Positions 40,952 through 49,981 of a stretch of 64,000 nt of DNA are shown here, one piece after another. The notes beneath the pieces are model-generated. The model saw nothing but the letters and a program-made list of their open reading frames with translations. It did no database searches and was not told the origin of the DNA. The stretch is taken from NCBI RefSeq assembly GCF_000964545.1, contig NZ_BBVD01000005.1:310001-374000 (forward strand). Direction: 5' to 3'. This DNA comes from Comamonas thiooxydans. Lineage in GTDB: Bacteria > Pseudomonadota > Gammaproteobacteria > Burkholderiales > Burkholderiaceae_C. The position numbers were made by a program, and so were the translations under genes. Numbering within the stretch: position 1 is the stretch's first letter; every line of letters begins with the position of its first letter.

Positions 40952-41998
40952 TCAATCCTTGCTGGACACGATCTGCACTTGCACACCGCTGGCACGCAGG
41001 TGCTCCACGGCCGCGTCAATCTTGGCGGCCTCGCCGCTGGCATACACCGCCAGCGAACCAAAGGTCTGCTCCTGGATCTCGTCGATCTGGCCGTGCAGAA
41101 TCGATAGATCCAGACCCAGTTCGCGAATCAGGTGCGACAAAATGGGCTGATAGGCGCTCTCACCCGCATAGGAAAGACGCAACAGCTGGCCTTGCTGGCC
41201 GGGCTGCAACTGTGCTGCCAGCTGGTTCACACGCGTCATCACCGACTCGGGCAGTTGCTGCGGCACGATTTCGTCGATCAGGCTCTTGGTGATCGCCTTC
41301 TGAGGCCGGGTGAAGACATCGATCACAGGCCCCAGCTCGGCGATCTCGCCGCCGTCGATCACGGCCACGCGGTCGGCAATCTGCTTGATCACCAGCATCT
41401 GGTGGGTGATCAGCACCACGGTAACGCCCAGCTCACGATTGACCTTGCGCAGCAGGTCCAGAATGGAGCGCGTGGTTTCGGGGTCCAGTGCCGACGTGGC
41501 TTCGTCGCTCAGCAGAACCTTGGGGTTGCTGGCCAGCGCCCGGGCAATGCCCACGCGCTGTTTCTGCCCGCCGGAAATCTGGGCCGGATAGCGATCGGCC
41601 AGATGATCCAGGCCCACGAGCTCCAGCAGCGGCGTCACGCGCTGGTAAATCTCGTCCTTGGAAATACCGGCCAGCTCCAGCGGCAGTGCCACGTTGTCAT
41701 ACACGGTGCGCGAGGACAGCAGATTGAAGTGCTGGAACACCATGCCGATGTCGCGGCGCGCAGCGCGCAGCTCGCCATCGGACAGCTGCATGAGGTCGCG
41801 TCCGTTGACGATGACCTTGCCTTCCGTGGGGCGGTTGAGCAGATTCAGGCAGCGCACCAGCGAGCTTTTGCCCGCGCCGGAGCGGCCGATGATGCCGAAT
41901 ACTTCGCCCGAAGCGATTTCCAGATTGATGCCACGCAAGGCGTGCACCGGGCCCTTGGGGCCTTGGTATGTCAGGGATAAATCCCGAATTTCTATCAT
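40952..41998 (-). CDS. metN: Methionine ABC transporter ATP-binding protein
   Basis: A 348-residue ATPase: Walker A GRSGAGKSS, signature ISGGQKQRVGIARALA, Walker B VLLSDEATSALD (serine before the aspartate is usual for MetN) and H-loop LITHQMLVIKQIADR. The C-terminal 100 residues form the C2/NIL domain, which binds methionine and shuts the transporter (trans-inhibition), so regulation at protein level is expected. Confidence 0.95.
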   Translation of the reverse strand: MIEIRDLSLTYQGPKGPVHALRGINLEIASGEVFGIIGRSGAGKSSLVRCLNLLNRPTEGKVIVNGRDLMQLSDGELRAARRDIGMVFQHFNLLSSRTVYDNVALPLELAGISKDEIYQRVTPLLELVGLDHLADRYPAQISGGQKQRVGIARALASNPKVLLSDEATSALDPETTRSILDLLRKVNRELGVTVVLITHQMLVIKQIADRVAVIDGGEIAELGPVIDVFTRPQKAITKSLIDEIVPQQLPESVMTRVNQLAAQLQPGQQGQLLRLSYAGESAYQPILSHLIRELGLDLSILHGQIDEIQEQTFGSLAVYASGEAAKIDAAVEHLRASGVQVQIVSSKD

Positions 41999-42326
41999 GA
42001 AAAATATCGCGAATCACGCATGAACAATGCGATTGACGCTATAAAAAGTGATTGATCCCATCCCAGCTGCAGCGCTGCCGGGCAGCGGGCAATGCAGGCC
42101 TTCGTTCTGGTAGATGCCGGCAGATCAAGCCAGCCTACTTTTAGTAGTAACCCTCAATAATGCCTGAGTCTAGGCAAACCTGAGAGCAACTGGGACAAGT
42201 GAATTCACTTATGGCGCCCCCAGCAAGCCATCAAACGCCGGCCTTGCCCGGGCCTGTCCCCACTGGCGGCACGGCACTGCAGGCCTTAGCATGCTTGCAT
42301 CTGCCTCTGGTTTTCTCTGCCGCCCT
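41999..42326. other. metN upstream region with a small palindrome
   Basis: About 330 bases upstream of metN and before a plus-strand hypothetical gene. The palindrome CTACT-TTT-AGTAG at 42135-42147 sits about 140 bases before metN and might be a regulatory site or chance. I saw no SAM riboswitch and no gene. Confidence 0.4.
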
Positions 42327-42737
42327 ATGCAGCCGCTCCACCTGCCCATCCGTGTTGAATGCCCACCCGGCACCTGCGACTGCCGACGGGAGCAGTTGCT
42401 TGGCACGCCAGATGCGGATCTGCGCATTCTGCAGCTCACGCGCGAAGAGGAGAAAAAGCTGCTGCAGCGCCTGGAGAGCATCAGCAGCCTGGTTGATCTC
42501 GAGCATATGCAGCAGCGCATTCACGCGCTCTTGGGCCTGGAGATACGCATCACCCCAGGCAACAACGAGGTTCGCACCATGCGCGGCATCCAGATCGATC
42601 TCGGCGACCTGCCGGGCCTATGCCGCAAAACGCGCCAGAGCATTCCCGCCGCGATCCGCAAGGGACTGGAGCGCAAGCCCGAGATTGCCTGGGCCCTGCT
42701 GGATGCTCATGACCTGTTTGGCATGCCCGGCAACTGA
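42327..42737 (+). CDS. Conserved-looking hypothetical protein with N-terminal cysteine motif
   Basis: A 136-residue soluble protein. It opens with VECPPGTCDCRRE (three cysteines in C-x4-C-x-C spacing, possibly a metal site) and a charged helix (LTREEEKKLLQRLESI, about 45-60), then a compact domain with a basic C-terminal helix (KTRQSIPAAIRKGLERKP). Codon use fits the surrounding genes, and overlapping frames look worse. I do not recognise the family. The start is uncertain; an in-frame ATG at 42291 is possible. Confidence 0.55.
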   Translation: MQPLHLPIRVECPPGTCDCRREQLLGTPDADLRILQLTREEEKKLLQRLESISSLVDLEHMQQRIHALLGLEIRITPGNNEVRTMRGIQIDLGDLPGLCRKTRQSIPAAIRKGLERKPEIAWALLDAHDLFGMPGN

Positions 42738-43157
42738 GCCAAGCAAGGGCAACGCCCGGCAGCAAAGCAGGCACTTCGTCACTTGAGCCTTGGGACACCG
42801 GTAGTCCTTACGGCCTACGCCGCCCGGCCCATGGTGGCCTTTCGCTTTCAAAAGCATCACGCCTGATATTCCTCAAGCGCATTTTCATCTTGGTTTTCCC
42901 TAGGTCAATCACCACAGGTTTTCCCTTGCTTGCCCGAGTCGGCGCAGAGCTGGAGCAGCAGTCTGTCTCTGAGGTGACTTCGATAGACCTTACGGGCTAG
43001 TCCAAACGAGCGATGGTGAGCCGCAAAGCTCGCTTGAACAATGAATTCATCGACAGGCGTCAAGTCAGCGACTAGCTGACCTGGACTAGACCTTGGCCCG
43101 ATTCGCGGGCAGATCGATAGTGCAAATGCTGCACACATACATCTTTGAGGATTCGTG
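42738..43157. other. Upstream region of the DUF1329 operon
   Basis: A 420-base gap without a gene. It contains a direct repeat of GGTTTTCCCT (42892-42901 and 42917-42926) and a perfect hairpin GTCAGC-N5-GCTGAC at 43064-43080, about 80 bases before the next start. Either could take part in control of the downstream operon. Confidence 0.45.
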
Positions 43158-44543
43158 ATGGAAAGCAACCTGAGCTACCGCGCCCTGATCGCGCTGACCG
43201 TGACCAGCGTCATGGCTGGTGCAGCCGCCGCCAAAGGCAGCCCCGAAGAAATTGAAAAGCTGGGCAAGTCCTTGACCTGTATCGGCGCCGAAAAGGCCGG
43301 CACCGCCAGCGGCGTGCCCGAATACACGGGCAAATGGCTGGGAACACCACCTGGAATTCAGTACACGCCGCATGCGGGTCAGCACCCTGTGGACCCTTAT
43401 GCCAGTGAAAAGCCCCTGTTCTCCATCACGGCCGAGAATGTCGCCAAGTACGCCGCCAATCTGACCGAAGGCCAGAAGGCCATGTTCGCGCGCTATCCCA
43501 AGACCTTCAGCATCCCCGTGTATCCGGGCCATCGTGACTTCCGCTATCCGGACTTTGCTTGCGCCTCGGCCAAAGCCAATGCGCAGAACGCCGTGATCAG
43601 CGCCGACGGAATGGGCGCCGACAACGCAGTCAAGGGGGCCATACCGTTCCCCTTCCCCAAGACCGGCATGGAGCTGGCCTTCAACAACCTGTTTCCGCTG
43701 CGCTCGTTCACCGAACACACACTGCGTGACAACGCCTACGTGATGCAGGATGGCTCCACCGTCTTCGGCCGCGCCGACAACCGCAGCATGAGCTTGCTGA
43801 ACTCCCCCGAGCAGGCCGGCAAGCCGCTGGAAGGCACCATGGCCCAGGGCATGAATGCGGTCAAGCTGCCCGAGCGCGAAAAAGGCGGGGTCAGCGTCAG
43901 CCGTGAGCCGGTCAACTTCGGCAAGGACAAGCGTCTGGGCTGGAGCTATGACCCGGGTACACGCCGGGTGCGCCAGATTCCCGAGTACGGCTTTGACCAG
44001 CCCATGGGCGGCGGCGTGGGCGCCAAGATGACGATTGACTCCGACCGTCTCTTCAATGGCTCGCCCGAGCGCTACAACTGGAAGAATCTGGGCAAGAAGG
44101 AAATCTACATTCCCGCCAATGCGTACAAGATTCACGCCAATACCGTGAAGTACGCCGATCTGCTCAAGCCCGGCCATGCCAACCCCGACTACATGCGCTA
44201 TGAACTGCGCCGCGTCTGGGTGCTGGAAGCCACGCTCAAGGAAGGCTATCGCCATCTCTATGGCAAGCGCGTGCTTTTCCTTGACGAAGACACCGGCCAC
44301 GCCGTGATGAGCGACTTCTACGATGCACGCGGCAATCTGTGGCAGCAAGGCCTCATCAATTACTACTACGCGTTCGACTCCAACGCCTGGCATGCAGGCA
44401 CGGCCTTCTACCACGACCTGATTGGTGGCGGCTACGTGGCCTACAACATGTTCCAGGAGCGCCCCAAGGGCCCCGTGCTCAACAAGGGAGACATGAACCC
44501 ATCCATGTTCACCCCTGAAGCCACGCGCAACGCAGGCACCTGA
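43158..44543 (+). CDS. DUF1329 domain protein, exported
   Basis: A 461-residue protein with a signal peptide (residues 1-24, GAAAA-K) and a long DUF1329 region (PVYPGHRDFRYPDFACASAK; GWSYDPGTRRVRQIPEYGFD; YMRYELRRVWVLEATLKEGY). DUF1329 proteins are related to outer-membrane lipoprotein-sorting folds and often sit with transport of hydrophobic compounds; their exact job is not known. GAGG precedes ATG 43158. Followed by DUF1254 and sulfatase-like genes on the same strand. Confidence 0.85.
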   Translation: MESNLSYRALIALTVTSVMAGAAAAKGSPEEIEKLGKSLTCIGAEKAGTASGVPEYTGKWLGTPPGIQYTPHAGQHPVDPYASEKPLFSITAENVAKYAANLTEGQKAMFARYPKTFSIPVYPGHRDFRYPDFACASAKANAQNAVISADGMGADNAVKGAIPFPFPKTGMELAFNNLFPLRSFTEHTLRDNAYVMQDGSTVFGRADNRSMSLLNSPEQAGKPLEGTMAQGMNAVKLPEREKGGVSVSREPVNFGKDKRLGWSYDPGTRRVRQIPEYGFDQPMGGGVGAKMTIDSDRLFNGSPERYNWKNLGKKEIYIPANAYKIHANTVKYADLLKPGHANPDYMRYELRRVWVLEATLKEGYRHLYGKRVLFLDEDTGHAVMSDFYDARGNLWQQGLINYYYAFDSNAWHAGTAFYHDLIGGGYVAYNMFQERPKGPVLNKGDMNPSMFTPEATRNAGT

Positions 44544-44601
44544 GCGGCCTGCTCTCCCATTCGCCGCTGACACGCGCTGCATGCGGTGCTCGCCGCAGAG
44601 A

Positions 44602-44638
44602 GACCCGGGCCGGGACGAAAAAGCCACCGGCCCCGGTC
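44602..44638 (+). other. Strong hairpin between the DUF1329 and DUF1254 genes
   Basis: Arms of 12 bases (GACCCGGGCCGG and CCGGCCCCGGTC, one mismatch) around a 13-base loop. There is no T-run, so it is more likely an mRNA-stabilising or attenuating structure inside the operon than a full terminator. Confidence 0.6.
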
Positions 44639-44666
44639 ATCACCACCACCACACCATTTCAATCAC

Positions 44667-46070
44667 ATGTCAAAGTTGAACCGCGCCGGGCTGCGCGCCA
44701 TGGCGGCTGCGGCATTGGGCCTTTGCCTGGGCATGGCCCATGCCCATGCCCAGACTTCCGCAGCCACCGAAGACCAGGCTCTGGACAGCCTGATCCGCGA
44801 GGCCATGCTCTACGCCTACCCCTATCAGGAATTCATGAAAATGCGGCATGAAGCCCTGGAGGTCAAAGACTCACCCACCGCCACCACGCTCAACCACTTC
44901 CGCCACTCGCGCCACCTGGCCACGCCCAAGGACCGCTGGGCCAACGGCCCGATTCGAGACACCTTCTACTCCACCTCCTGGCTGGATCTGGAGAGATCTC
45001 CACTGGTGCTGTCCCTGCCCGAAACCCATGGCCGCTACTACGTGATCGCCATGATTGGCGCAGACCTCAATACCTTCTCCTACGTGGGCAGGCGCATTGG
45101 GGGCACAAAGTCACGCAAGGTCGCCCTGGTCGGCCCGCGCTGGAGCGGCAAGATTCCGCAGGTGGATCAGATCGTCAGAGCACCCACACGCGATGTCTAC
45201 CTGAATCTGCGGGTGCTTGTCACCGGCGAAGACGACCTCAAGGCCGCCCATGCTGTTCAGGACGGCTTTCGCATAGCGCCGGTGCTCCCAACGACCGAGG
45301 ACGGCCCGCGTCTCAAGCCCCGAGCGCAGGACTGGGGCCGCTTTGTCGATGTGGCCAACGAGGCTCTGGTGCGCAACCCTCCTCCCGGCACGGAACAAAA
45401 GCTGCTTGAGCGCTTTGCCCGCGTCGGCATCTGTGGCGCGGCCTGCAGCTGGGACAAGCTGCCAGAGCCCGTGCAGCAGCGCTGGCTGGCACTGGCCCCC
45501 GAGATCGAGAAAAACGAGCTCAAGAATCGCCTGAATGCCGACCGCAAGACGGCAGACCCTAGACGCAGAAACGGCTGGACGCCTTATCGCCTGCCTGACG
45601 GGTTTGGCAGCAACTACGCCATGCGTGCCCAGTCGGCAGCCATGTCGGGCGGCATCCTGGGCCTGGAGGCCGCAGAAGCCACTTATTTCGCTGCCAGTGT
45701 GGACGGTAACAATCAGGCTCTCGGCAAGGGACAGGCTTACCGCCTGCATCTGCCCCAAGGTCGCCTGCCCGCCGATGCCTTCTGGTCCATCTCTCTCTAT
45801 GAGTTCGTGACTGGTGGTCAGTACATGGTGGACAACCCCATCAACCGCTACTCCATTGGCGACCGTACCAAGGGCATGAAGTTCAATGCCGACGGCAGTC
45901 TGGACATCTGGCTGCAACCCACGGACCCCGGCCCCGAAAAGCGTGCCAACTGGCTGCCGACACCCAAGGAAAACCTGTTTTACCTGATGGCCCGTGCCTA
46001 CCAGCCTTGGCCCGAGGTGCTCGATCCCTCCTGGATTCTGGAGCCCGTTCAACCCATCAAGCCCGAATAG
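44667..46070 (+). CDS. DUF1254/DUF1214 domain exported protein
   Basis: A 467-residue protein with a signal peptide (residues 1-29). It has the two-part architecture of the family: DUF1254 in the N-terminal half (EAMLYAYPYQEF; NHFRHSRHLATPKDRWA; DTFYSTSWLDLERSPLVLSL) and DUF1214 at the end (RLHLPQGRLPADAFWSISLY; NPINRYSIGDR; LDIWLQPTDPG). Biochemical function of the family is unknown. It lies between the DUF1329 gene and the sulfatase-like gene (17 bases before the latter). Confidence 0.87.
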   Translation: MSKLNRAGLRAMAAAALGLCLGMAHAHAQTSAATEDQALDSLIREAMLYAYPYQEFMKMRHEALEVKDSPTATTLNHFRHSRHLATPKDRWANGPIRDTFYSTSWLDLERSPLVLSLPETHGRYYVIAMIGADLNTFSYVGRRIGGTKSRKVALVGPRWSGKIPQVDQIVRAPTRDVYLNLRVLVTGEDDLKAAHAVQDGFRIAPVLPTTEDGPRLKPRAQDWGRFVDVANEALVRNPPPGTEQKLLERFARVGICGAACSWDKLPEPVQQRWLALAPEIEKNELKNRLNADRKTADPRRRNGWTPYRLPDGFGSNYAMRAQSAAMSGGILGLEAAEATYFAASVDGNNQALGKGQAYRLHLPQGRLPADAFWSISLYEFVTGGQYMVDNPINRYSIGDRTKGMKFNADGSLDIWLQPTDPGPEKRANWLPTPKENLFYLMARAYQPWPEVLDPSWILEPVQPIKPE

Positions 46071-46087
46071 TCGCAAGAGGTCTCTTC

Positions 46088-47575
46088 ATGAAAAAACACT
46101 CACAACATTCCTTGAGCGTTCTGAGCATGGCGCTGGCACTGAGCCAGTTGGGCATGGGCACTGCACAAGCCCACGAGCCGGATGATCGCGCTGTCTCGGG
46201 CATCCAGAATCCGGCCTATATGGCAGCACGGGCCCAGGTCTACAAGGCCAATCCCCAGATGGTCCAATCCATCAAGGAAGGCGGAGGCTTTGGCGCCGAG
46301 CTGTCCATCGCGGTGGCCAACAATATGTACAGTCGCACCAACCAGAACGCGATTGCCGACGCACGCGCCAAGCTCAAGGTACAAGAGCTGGCCCCGCGCA
46401 CCTGGCTGCTGCGCTTTCCCATCGTCAATGTGGTGGTGTTTGAGACCGATGAAGGTCTGGTACTGGTCGATAGCGGCTATGCACCCGCCGGTCCCGCGCT
46501 GGCAGAAACGCTGAAGAAGCTCAGCAACAAGCCGCTGCACACCGTCATCCTCACGCATTTCCATGCCGACCATGCCTTTGGCGCCTGGGCCTTGATGGAC
46601 CAGAAGCCACGTGTGGTCACCGAGCAGCGCTTCATCACGCAGATGGAGCTGGACATGCGCAGCAACGGGCTGATTGCGCGCAACAATCAGCAAGGCGCGG
46701 CCGATGTGCCCCGCACCTGGGCAGATGCAGTTAGGCCCACGCAGACCTTCCACAGCAAGACCACACTCAGGATCGGTGGTGAGGACTTTGTGCTGACCCA
46801 TGCGCGCGGTGAGACCGAAGACCAGATCTGGGTTGCCGTGCCGGGCCGCAAGATTGTGGCCAGTGCAGACTACTTTCAGGACTTCTTGCCCAATGCCGGC
46901 AACGGCAAGCGCCGCCAGCGCTACCCCGAGGAATGGGCCCAGGCTCTGCGCGATATGGCAGCCCTCAAGCCCGAGCTGCTGCTGCCTGCCCATGGCCCGG
47001 CCATCACCAAACCCGAGGAAATTCAGGACCGACTTCCCGCCCAGGCCCAGATGCTGGATAGCATCTCCAAGCAAGTGGTGGCTGGCCTCAACAGCGGAGT
47101 ACGCCGCGATCAGGTCATTGAAAAAGTGGCGCTACCGCCAGAGCTTGCCAAGCGCAGCGATGCGCGCGAGCTCTATGTCTCGGCCAAGGACATAGGCCGC
47201 ATGGTGGTCAGCGAATACAGCGGCTGGTGGGACGATATTCCATCGCACTGGCGCCCGGCGCCCCTGGCCAATGAGGCCAAAGAAATCGTGCAGCTAGCCG
47301 GCGGTGCCAGGCCGGTGATTCAGCGTGCAGTGGGGCTGACAGACAGCAATCCGGAGCTGGCCTCCCATCTCGCCGACTGGGCCTGGTATGCGGACAGCGA
47401 TGACCCCGAGGTGGCTCAAGGCGCACTGAAGGTCTATTCCGCGCGTGTTGCCAAGCCTCTGCCCACGCAGGAAGTGCTGGTTTATGCCGAGCACATGGTG
47501 CGCCTGCAGCTCAAGCTCAATGAGCTGAACAGCACGCGCGCGGCCAGCGCCAGTCAGAGCAGCACAGCGCGTTAA
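46088..47575 (+). CDS. Alkyl-sulfatase-like metallo-beta-lactamase-fold hydrolase, exported
   Basis: A 495-residue protein with a signal peptide (residues 1-28, AQAHE). The zinc-binding motif is THFHADHAFG (about residues 157-166), followed by HARGETEDQ and LLPAHGPA, both usual in SdsA1/Pseudomonas alkyl sulfatases. The alkyl-sulfatase dimerisation region follows (ARELYVSAKDIG to the C-terminus). It is shorter than typical enzymes of about 650 residues because the C-terminal SCP2-like domain is missing, so the substrate may differ. AGAGG lies 7 bases before the start. Confidence 0.85.
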   Translation: MKKHSQHSLSVLSMALALSQLGMGTAQAHEPDDRAVSGIQNPAYMAARAQVYKANPQMVQSIKEGGGFGAELSIAVANNMYSRTNQNAIADARAKLKVQELAPRTWLLRFPIVNVVVFETDEGLVLVDSGYAPAGPALAETLKKLSNKPLHTVILTHFHADHAFGAWALMDQKPRVVTEQRFITQMELDMRSNGLIARNNQQGAADVPRTWADAVRPTQTFHSKTTLRIGGEDFVLTHARGETEDQIWVAVPGRKIVASADYFQDFLPNAGNGKRRQRYPEEWAQALRDMAALKPELLLPAHGPAITKPEEIQDRLPAQAQMLDSISKQVVAGLNSGVRRDQVIEKVALPPELAKRSDARELYVSAKDIGRMVVSEYSGWWDDIPSHWRPAPLANEAKEIVQLAGGARPVIQRAVGLTDSNPELASHLADWAWYADSDDPEVAQGALKVYSARVAKPLPTQEVLVYAEHMVRLQLKLNELNSTRAASASQSSTAR

Positions 47576-48481
47576 TCACTGCTGCAGACCCTGCGGAAGC
47601 TGCCCATTCTTGGCAAAAGCATTGATGGGCAGCTGAATATAGGTACGGCCATCGTCCTGTGCAGGCGGCAGCTTGCCGGCACGCACATTGACCTGCACCG
47701 AAGGCAAAATCAGCGTGGGCATATCCAGCGTGGCGTCGCGTGCAGTGCGCATCTGCACAAACTCCGCCTCGCTGACGCCATCATGCACATGGATGTTGCT
47801 GTCGCGCTGGGCCTGTATCGTGGTCTGCCATTGCGGCTTGCGCCCAGCCGGCGGGTAGTCGTGGCAGACCCAAATGCGGGTCTGTCCAGGTAGTTCCAGA
47901 ATGCGCCGAATCGAACGATAGAGCGTCGCCGCATCGCCGCCGGGAAAGTCGGCACGTGCCGTGCCCACATCGGGCATGAACAAAGTATCGCCCACAAACA
48001 CGGCATCCTCCACATGGTAGGCCATATCGGCCGGAGTATGGCCGGGCACATGCATGGCCAGCAACTCCAGCTGACCCAGAGGCAGACGTTCGCCATCCTG
48101 CACCAGATGGTCGAACTGGCTGCCGTCAGGCAAGAAGCTGCGCTCGAAGTGATAAATCTTGCGAAACACGGCCTGCACATCGCGGATATGGGCACCGATC
48201 GCCACCTTGCCGCCCAGATGGTGACGAATATGCTGGGCCGCGGAAAGATGATCCGCATGAGCGTGAGTTTCCAGAATCCACTGCAGCTGCCAGCCATTGG
48301 CTCGCACATAGTCAATCAGCTTGTCTGCGGAGCGGCTGCTCAGGGTGCCGGATTTGGGCTCGAAATCCAGCACCGGGTCAATCACTGCCGCCTGACCACT
48401 GATCGTATCGGCCAGAACATAGCTCACGGTACCGGTAGCCGCATCAAAAAACGGCTCGATATGCATCACATTGGCGGACAT
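47576..48481 (-). CDS. blh: Blh-type MBL-fold persulfide dioxygenase-like hydrolase
   Basis: A 301-residue metallo-beta-lactamase-fold protein of the ETHE1/Blh group, which oxidises glutathione persulfide. It has ETHAHADHLSAAQ (metal site, about residues 71-83), GHTPADMAY, VFVGDTLFMPDVG and CHDYPP. It is divergent from a BigR repressor that carries the persulfide-sensing cysteines, the arrangement known from Agrobacterium and Xylella. TAGGAG precedes the ATG. Its stop abuts the stop of the sulfatase-like gene (convergent, no gap). Confidence 0.88.
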   Translation of the reverse strand: MSANVMHIEPFFDAATGTVSYVLADTISGQAAVIDPVLDFEPKSGTLSSRSADKLIDYVRANGWQLQWILETHAHADHLSAAQHIRHHLGGKVAIGAHIRDVQAVFRKIYHFERSFLPDGSQFDHLVQDGERLPLGQLELLAMHVPGHTPADMAYHVEDAVFVGDTLFMPDVGTARADFPGGDAATLYRSIRRILELPGQTRIWVCHDYPPAGRKPQWQTTIQAQRDSNIHVHDGVSEAEFVQMRTARDATLDMPTLILPSVQVNVRAGKLPPAQDDGRTYIQLPINAFAKNGQLPQGLQQ

Positions 48482-48575
48482 GGTGACTCCTAAAACGATG
48501 TACCCGAAACATCAAAGCACACCAATTAATTTACTTTTTTATATAATATATGAAAATATTTTGAAAAGTGAAACA
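48482..48575. promoter_or_regulatory. Divergent A/T-rich blh/bigR operator-promoter region
   Basis: The 94-base gap is strongly A/T-rich, and ATATAATATAT at about 48541-48551 is a near-palindrome of the kind BigR/SqrR repressors bind. It should serve both the minus-strand blh and the plus-strand operon. Confidence 0.65.
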
Positions 48576-48920
48576 GTGAGCTCATCAACCTTTGACGAAG
48601 CACAGGCCACGCTGGATTTGCATGCCATGCGAACCCATGCAGGCGAAGCTGTGGCCATGCTCAAGCTACTGGGCAATGAAGACCGACTGCTGCTGCTGTG
48701 CCAGCTCTCCCTGCAGGAGCGCACCGTGGGCGAGTTGGAGCAACTGACAGGCGTGTCCCAGCCTACCTTGTCCCAGCAATTGGGCATTTTGCGGCGTGAG
48801 GGTCTGGTCACCACCCGCCGCGAGGGCAAATTCATCTGGTATCAGTTGGCCGATGCCCGCGCCCTGCAGCTGATGCAAACCTTGTATCAATTGTTCTGCC
48901 AATCAGGAGAGACAGCATGA
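48576..48920 (+). CDS. bigR: ArsR-family persulfide-sensing repressor (BigR/SqrR type)
   Basis: A 114-residue winged-helix repressor. With the GTG at 48576 as start, Cys42 (LLLLCQLSLQERTV) and Cys108 (LYQLFCQ) match the two cysteines that form a polysulfide bridge in SqrR/BigR, releasing DNA when sulfide rises. The DNA-recognition helix is GVSQPTLSQQLGILRREGLV. The frame is open upstream to 48471, but that part is the A/T-rich operator, so I reject it. The next gene starts inside its stop codon region (ATGA). Confidence 0.88.
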   Translation: MSSSTFDEAQATLDLHAMRTHAGEAVAMLKLLGNEDRLLLLCQLSLQERTVGELEQLTGVSQPTLSQQLGILRREGLVTTRREGKFIWYQLADARALQLMQTLYQLFCQSGETA

Positions 48921-49360
48921 ATATCTTATGGAGTGAATTCACACCCTGGACATCTCTGGTCGGCGGCCTGCTGATCGGTCTGTCCGCTGCCCTGCTCATT
49001 GCCTTGCTGGGTCGCGTGGCCGGCATCAGCGGCATTACCGGTGCATTGCTGCAGTTGCCGACCTGGTCTTCCGTCAAGCAGTGGGGCTGGCGCCTGGCAT
49101 TCATCCTGGGCATGGTTGCCGCGCCGTTGGTCTGGTCGCTGTTTGCCCCACTGCCAGCCATGCAGCTGCCTTCCAGCCCGGCAATCATCATCGCCGCCGG
49201 CCTGCTGGTGGGCTTCGGCACACGCATGAGCTCGGGCTGCACCAGCGGCCACGGCGTGTGCGGTCTGTCACGCCTGTCGCCGCGCTCTCTGGCCGCTACG
49301 GCAACCTTTATCGCCACGGGCGCCATCACCGTGTTCGTGATGCGCCATGTCATTGCTTGA
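48917..49360 (+). CDS. YeeE/YedE-family membrane protein (PmpA-like)
   Basis: A 147-residue protein with four membrane helices. It carries the family signature SSGCTSGHGVCGLSRLSPRS, whose cysteines are thought to relay thiosulfate or another sulfur species through the membrane. It overlaps bigR by four bases and pairs with the next small protein as two halves of a YeeE-type transporter. Confidence 0.87.
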   Translation: MNILWSEFTPWTSLVGGLLIGLSAALLIALLGRVAGISGITGALLQLPTWSSVKQWGWRLAFILGMVAAPLVWSLFAPLPAMQLPSSPAIIIAAGLLVGFGTRMSSGCTSGHGVCGLSRLSPRSLAATATFIATGAITVFVMRHVIA

Positions 49361-49378
49361 GTCAGCAAGGAGAACATC

Positions 49379-49798
49379 ATGATCATCAATATTGCAGCCT
49401 TGCTCTGCGGACTGGTGTTTGGCCTGGGTCTGATTCTTTCGGGTATGGGCAACCCCGCCAAGGTGCAGAACTTTCTGGATTTTTTCGGTCGATGGGATCC
49501 TTCGCTGGGCTTCGTCATGGGCGGAGCCATCGCCGTAGGCTTGATTGCCTTCACCTGGGCCAAGCGCCGCAAGACCGCTTTGCTGGGCGAGCCCATGCAA
49601 CTGCCCACCAGCACCGCCATTGATCGCAAGCTGCTGACAGGCTCAGCCCTGTTTGGCATAGGCTGGGGACTGGCAGGTTTTTGCCCCGGCCCGGCGCTGA
49701 TGAATCTGGCAACCCTTGCACCGCAAGTCTGGCTGTTTGTCGCCGCCATGCTGGCCGGCATGTGGGCGCAGCATCTGTGGGCTGCCAAGAAAAGCTGA
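49379..49798 (+). CDS. YeeE/YedE-family membrane protein (PmpB-like, DUF6691)
   Basis: A 139-residue protein with four helices: GLVFGLGLILSGMGNPAKVQ at the start and GIGWGLAGFCPGPAL near residue 100, with the conserved cysteine. It is the second half of the sulfur-compound transporter, 18 bases after its partner. Together with BigR and Blh it forms a sulfide or persulfide detoxification unit. Confidence 0.87.
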   Translation: MIINIAALLCGLVFGLGLILSGMGNPAKVQNFLDFFGRWDPSLGFVMGGAIAVGLIAFTWAKRRKTALLGEPMQLPTSTAIDRKLLTGSALFGIGWGLAGFCPGPALMNLATLAPQVWLFVAAMLAGMWAQHLWAAKKS

Positions 49799-49981
49799 GA
49801 CCTGGCGGCGATTCGCTCAGGAGTCATCCACAAACCGAGGTGCTTGGGCCGTGCAGGCTGTCTGCGTCACTTGCCCATTGCTTTGCAGGCACGCAATTGC
49901 AGACAGCGGCCGACCGGCTGAAGTGACTCCAGCAAAGGCAGGCAAGCAGCGCCCATATCGCGTCATGCCATCCGCTCTACC

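Noticed and set aside
42738..43157. Direct repeats of GGTTTTCCCT as a start of a CRISPR-like or iteron array
   Set aside because: Only two copies, 25 bases apart, with no further units.
43086..44627. A 513-codon minus-strand frame opposite the DUF1329 gene
   Set aside because: Glycine/valine/histidine-rich shadow composition; the plus strand has a signal peptide, ribosome binding site and DUF1329 likeness.
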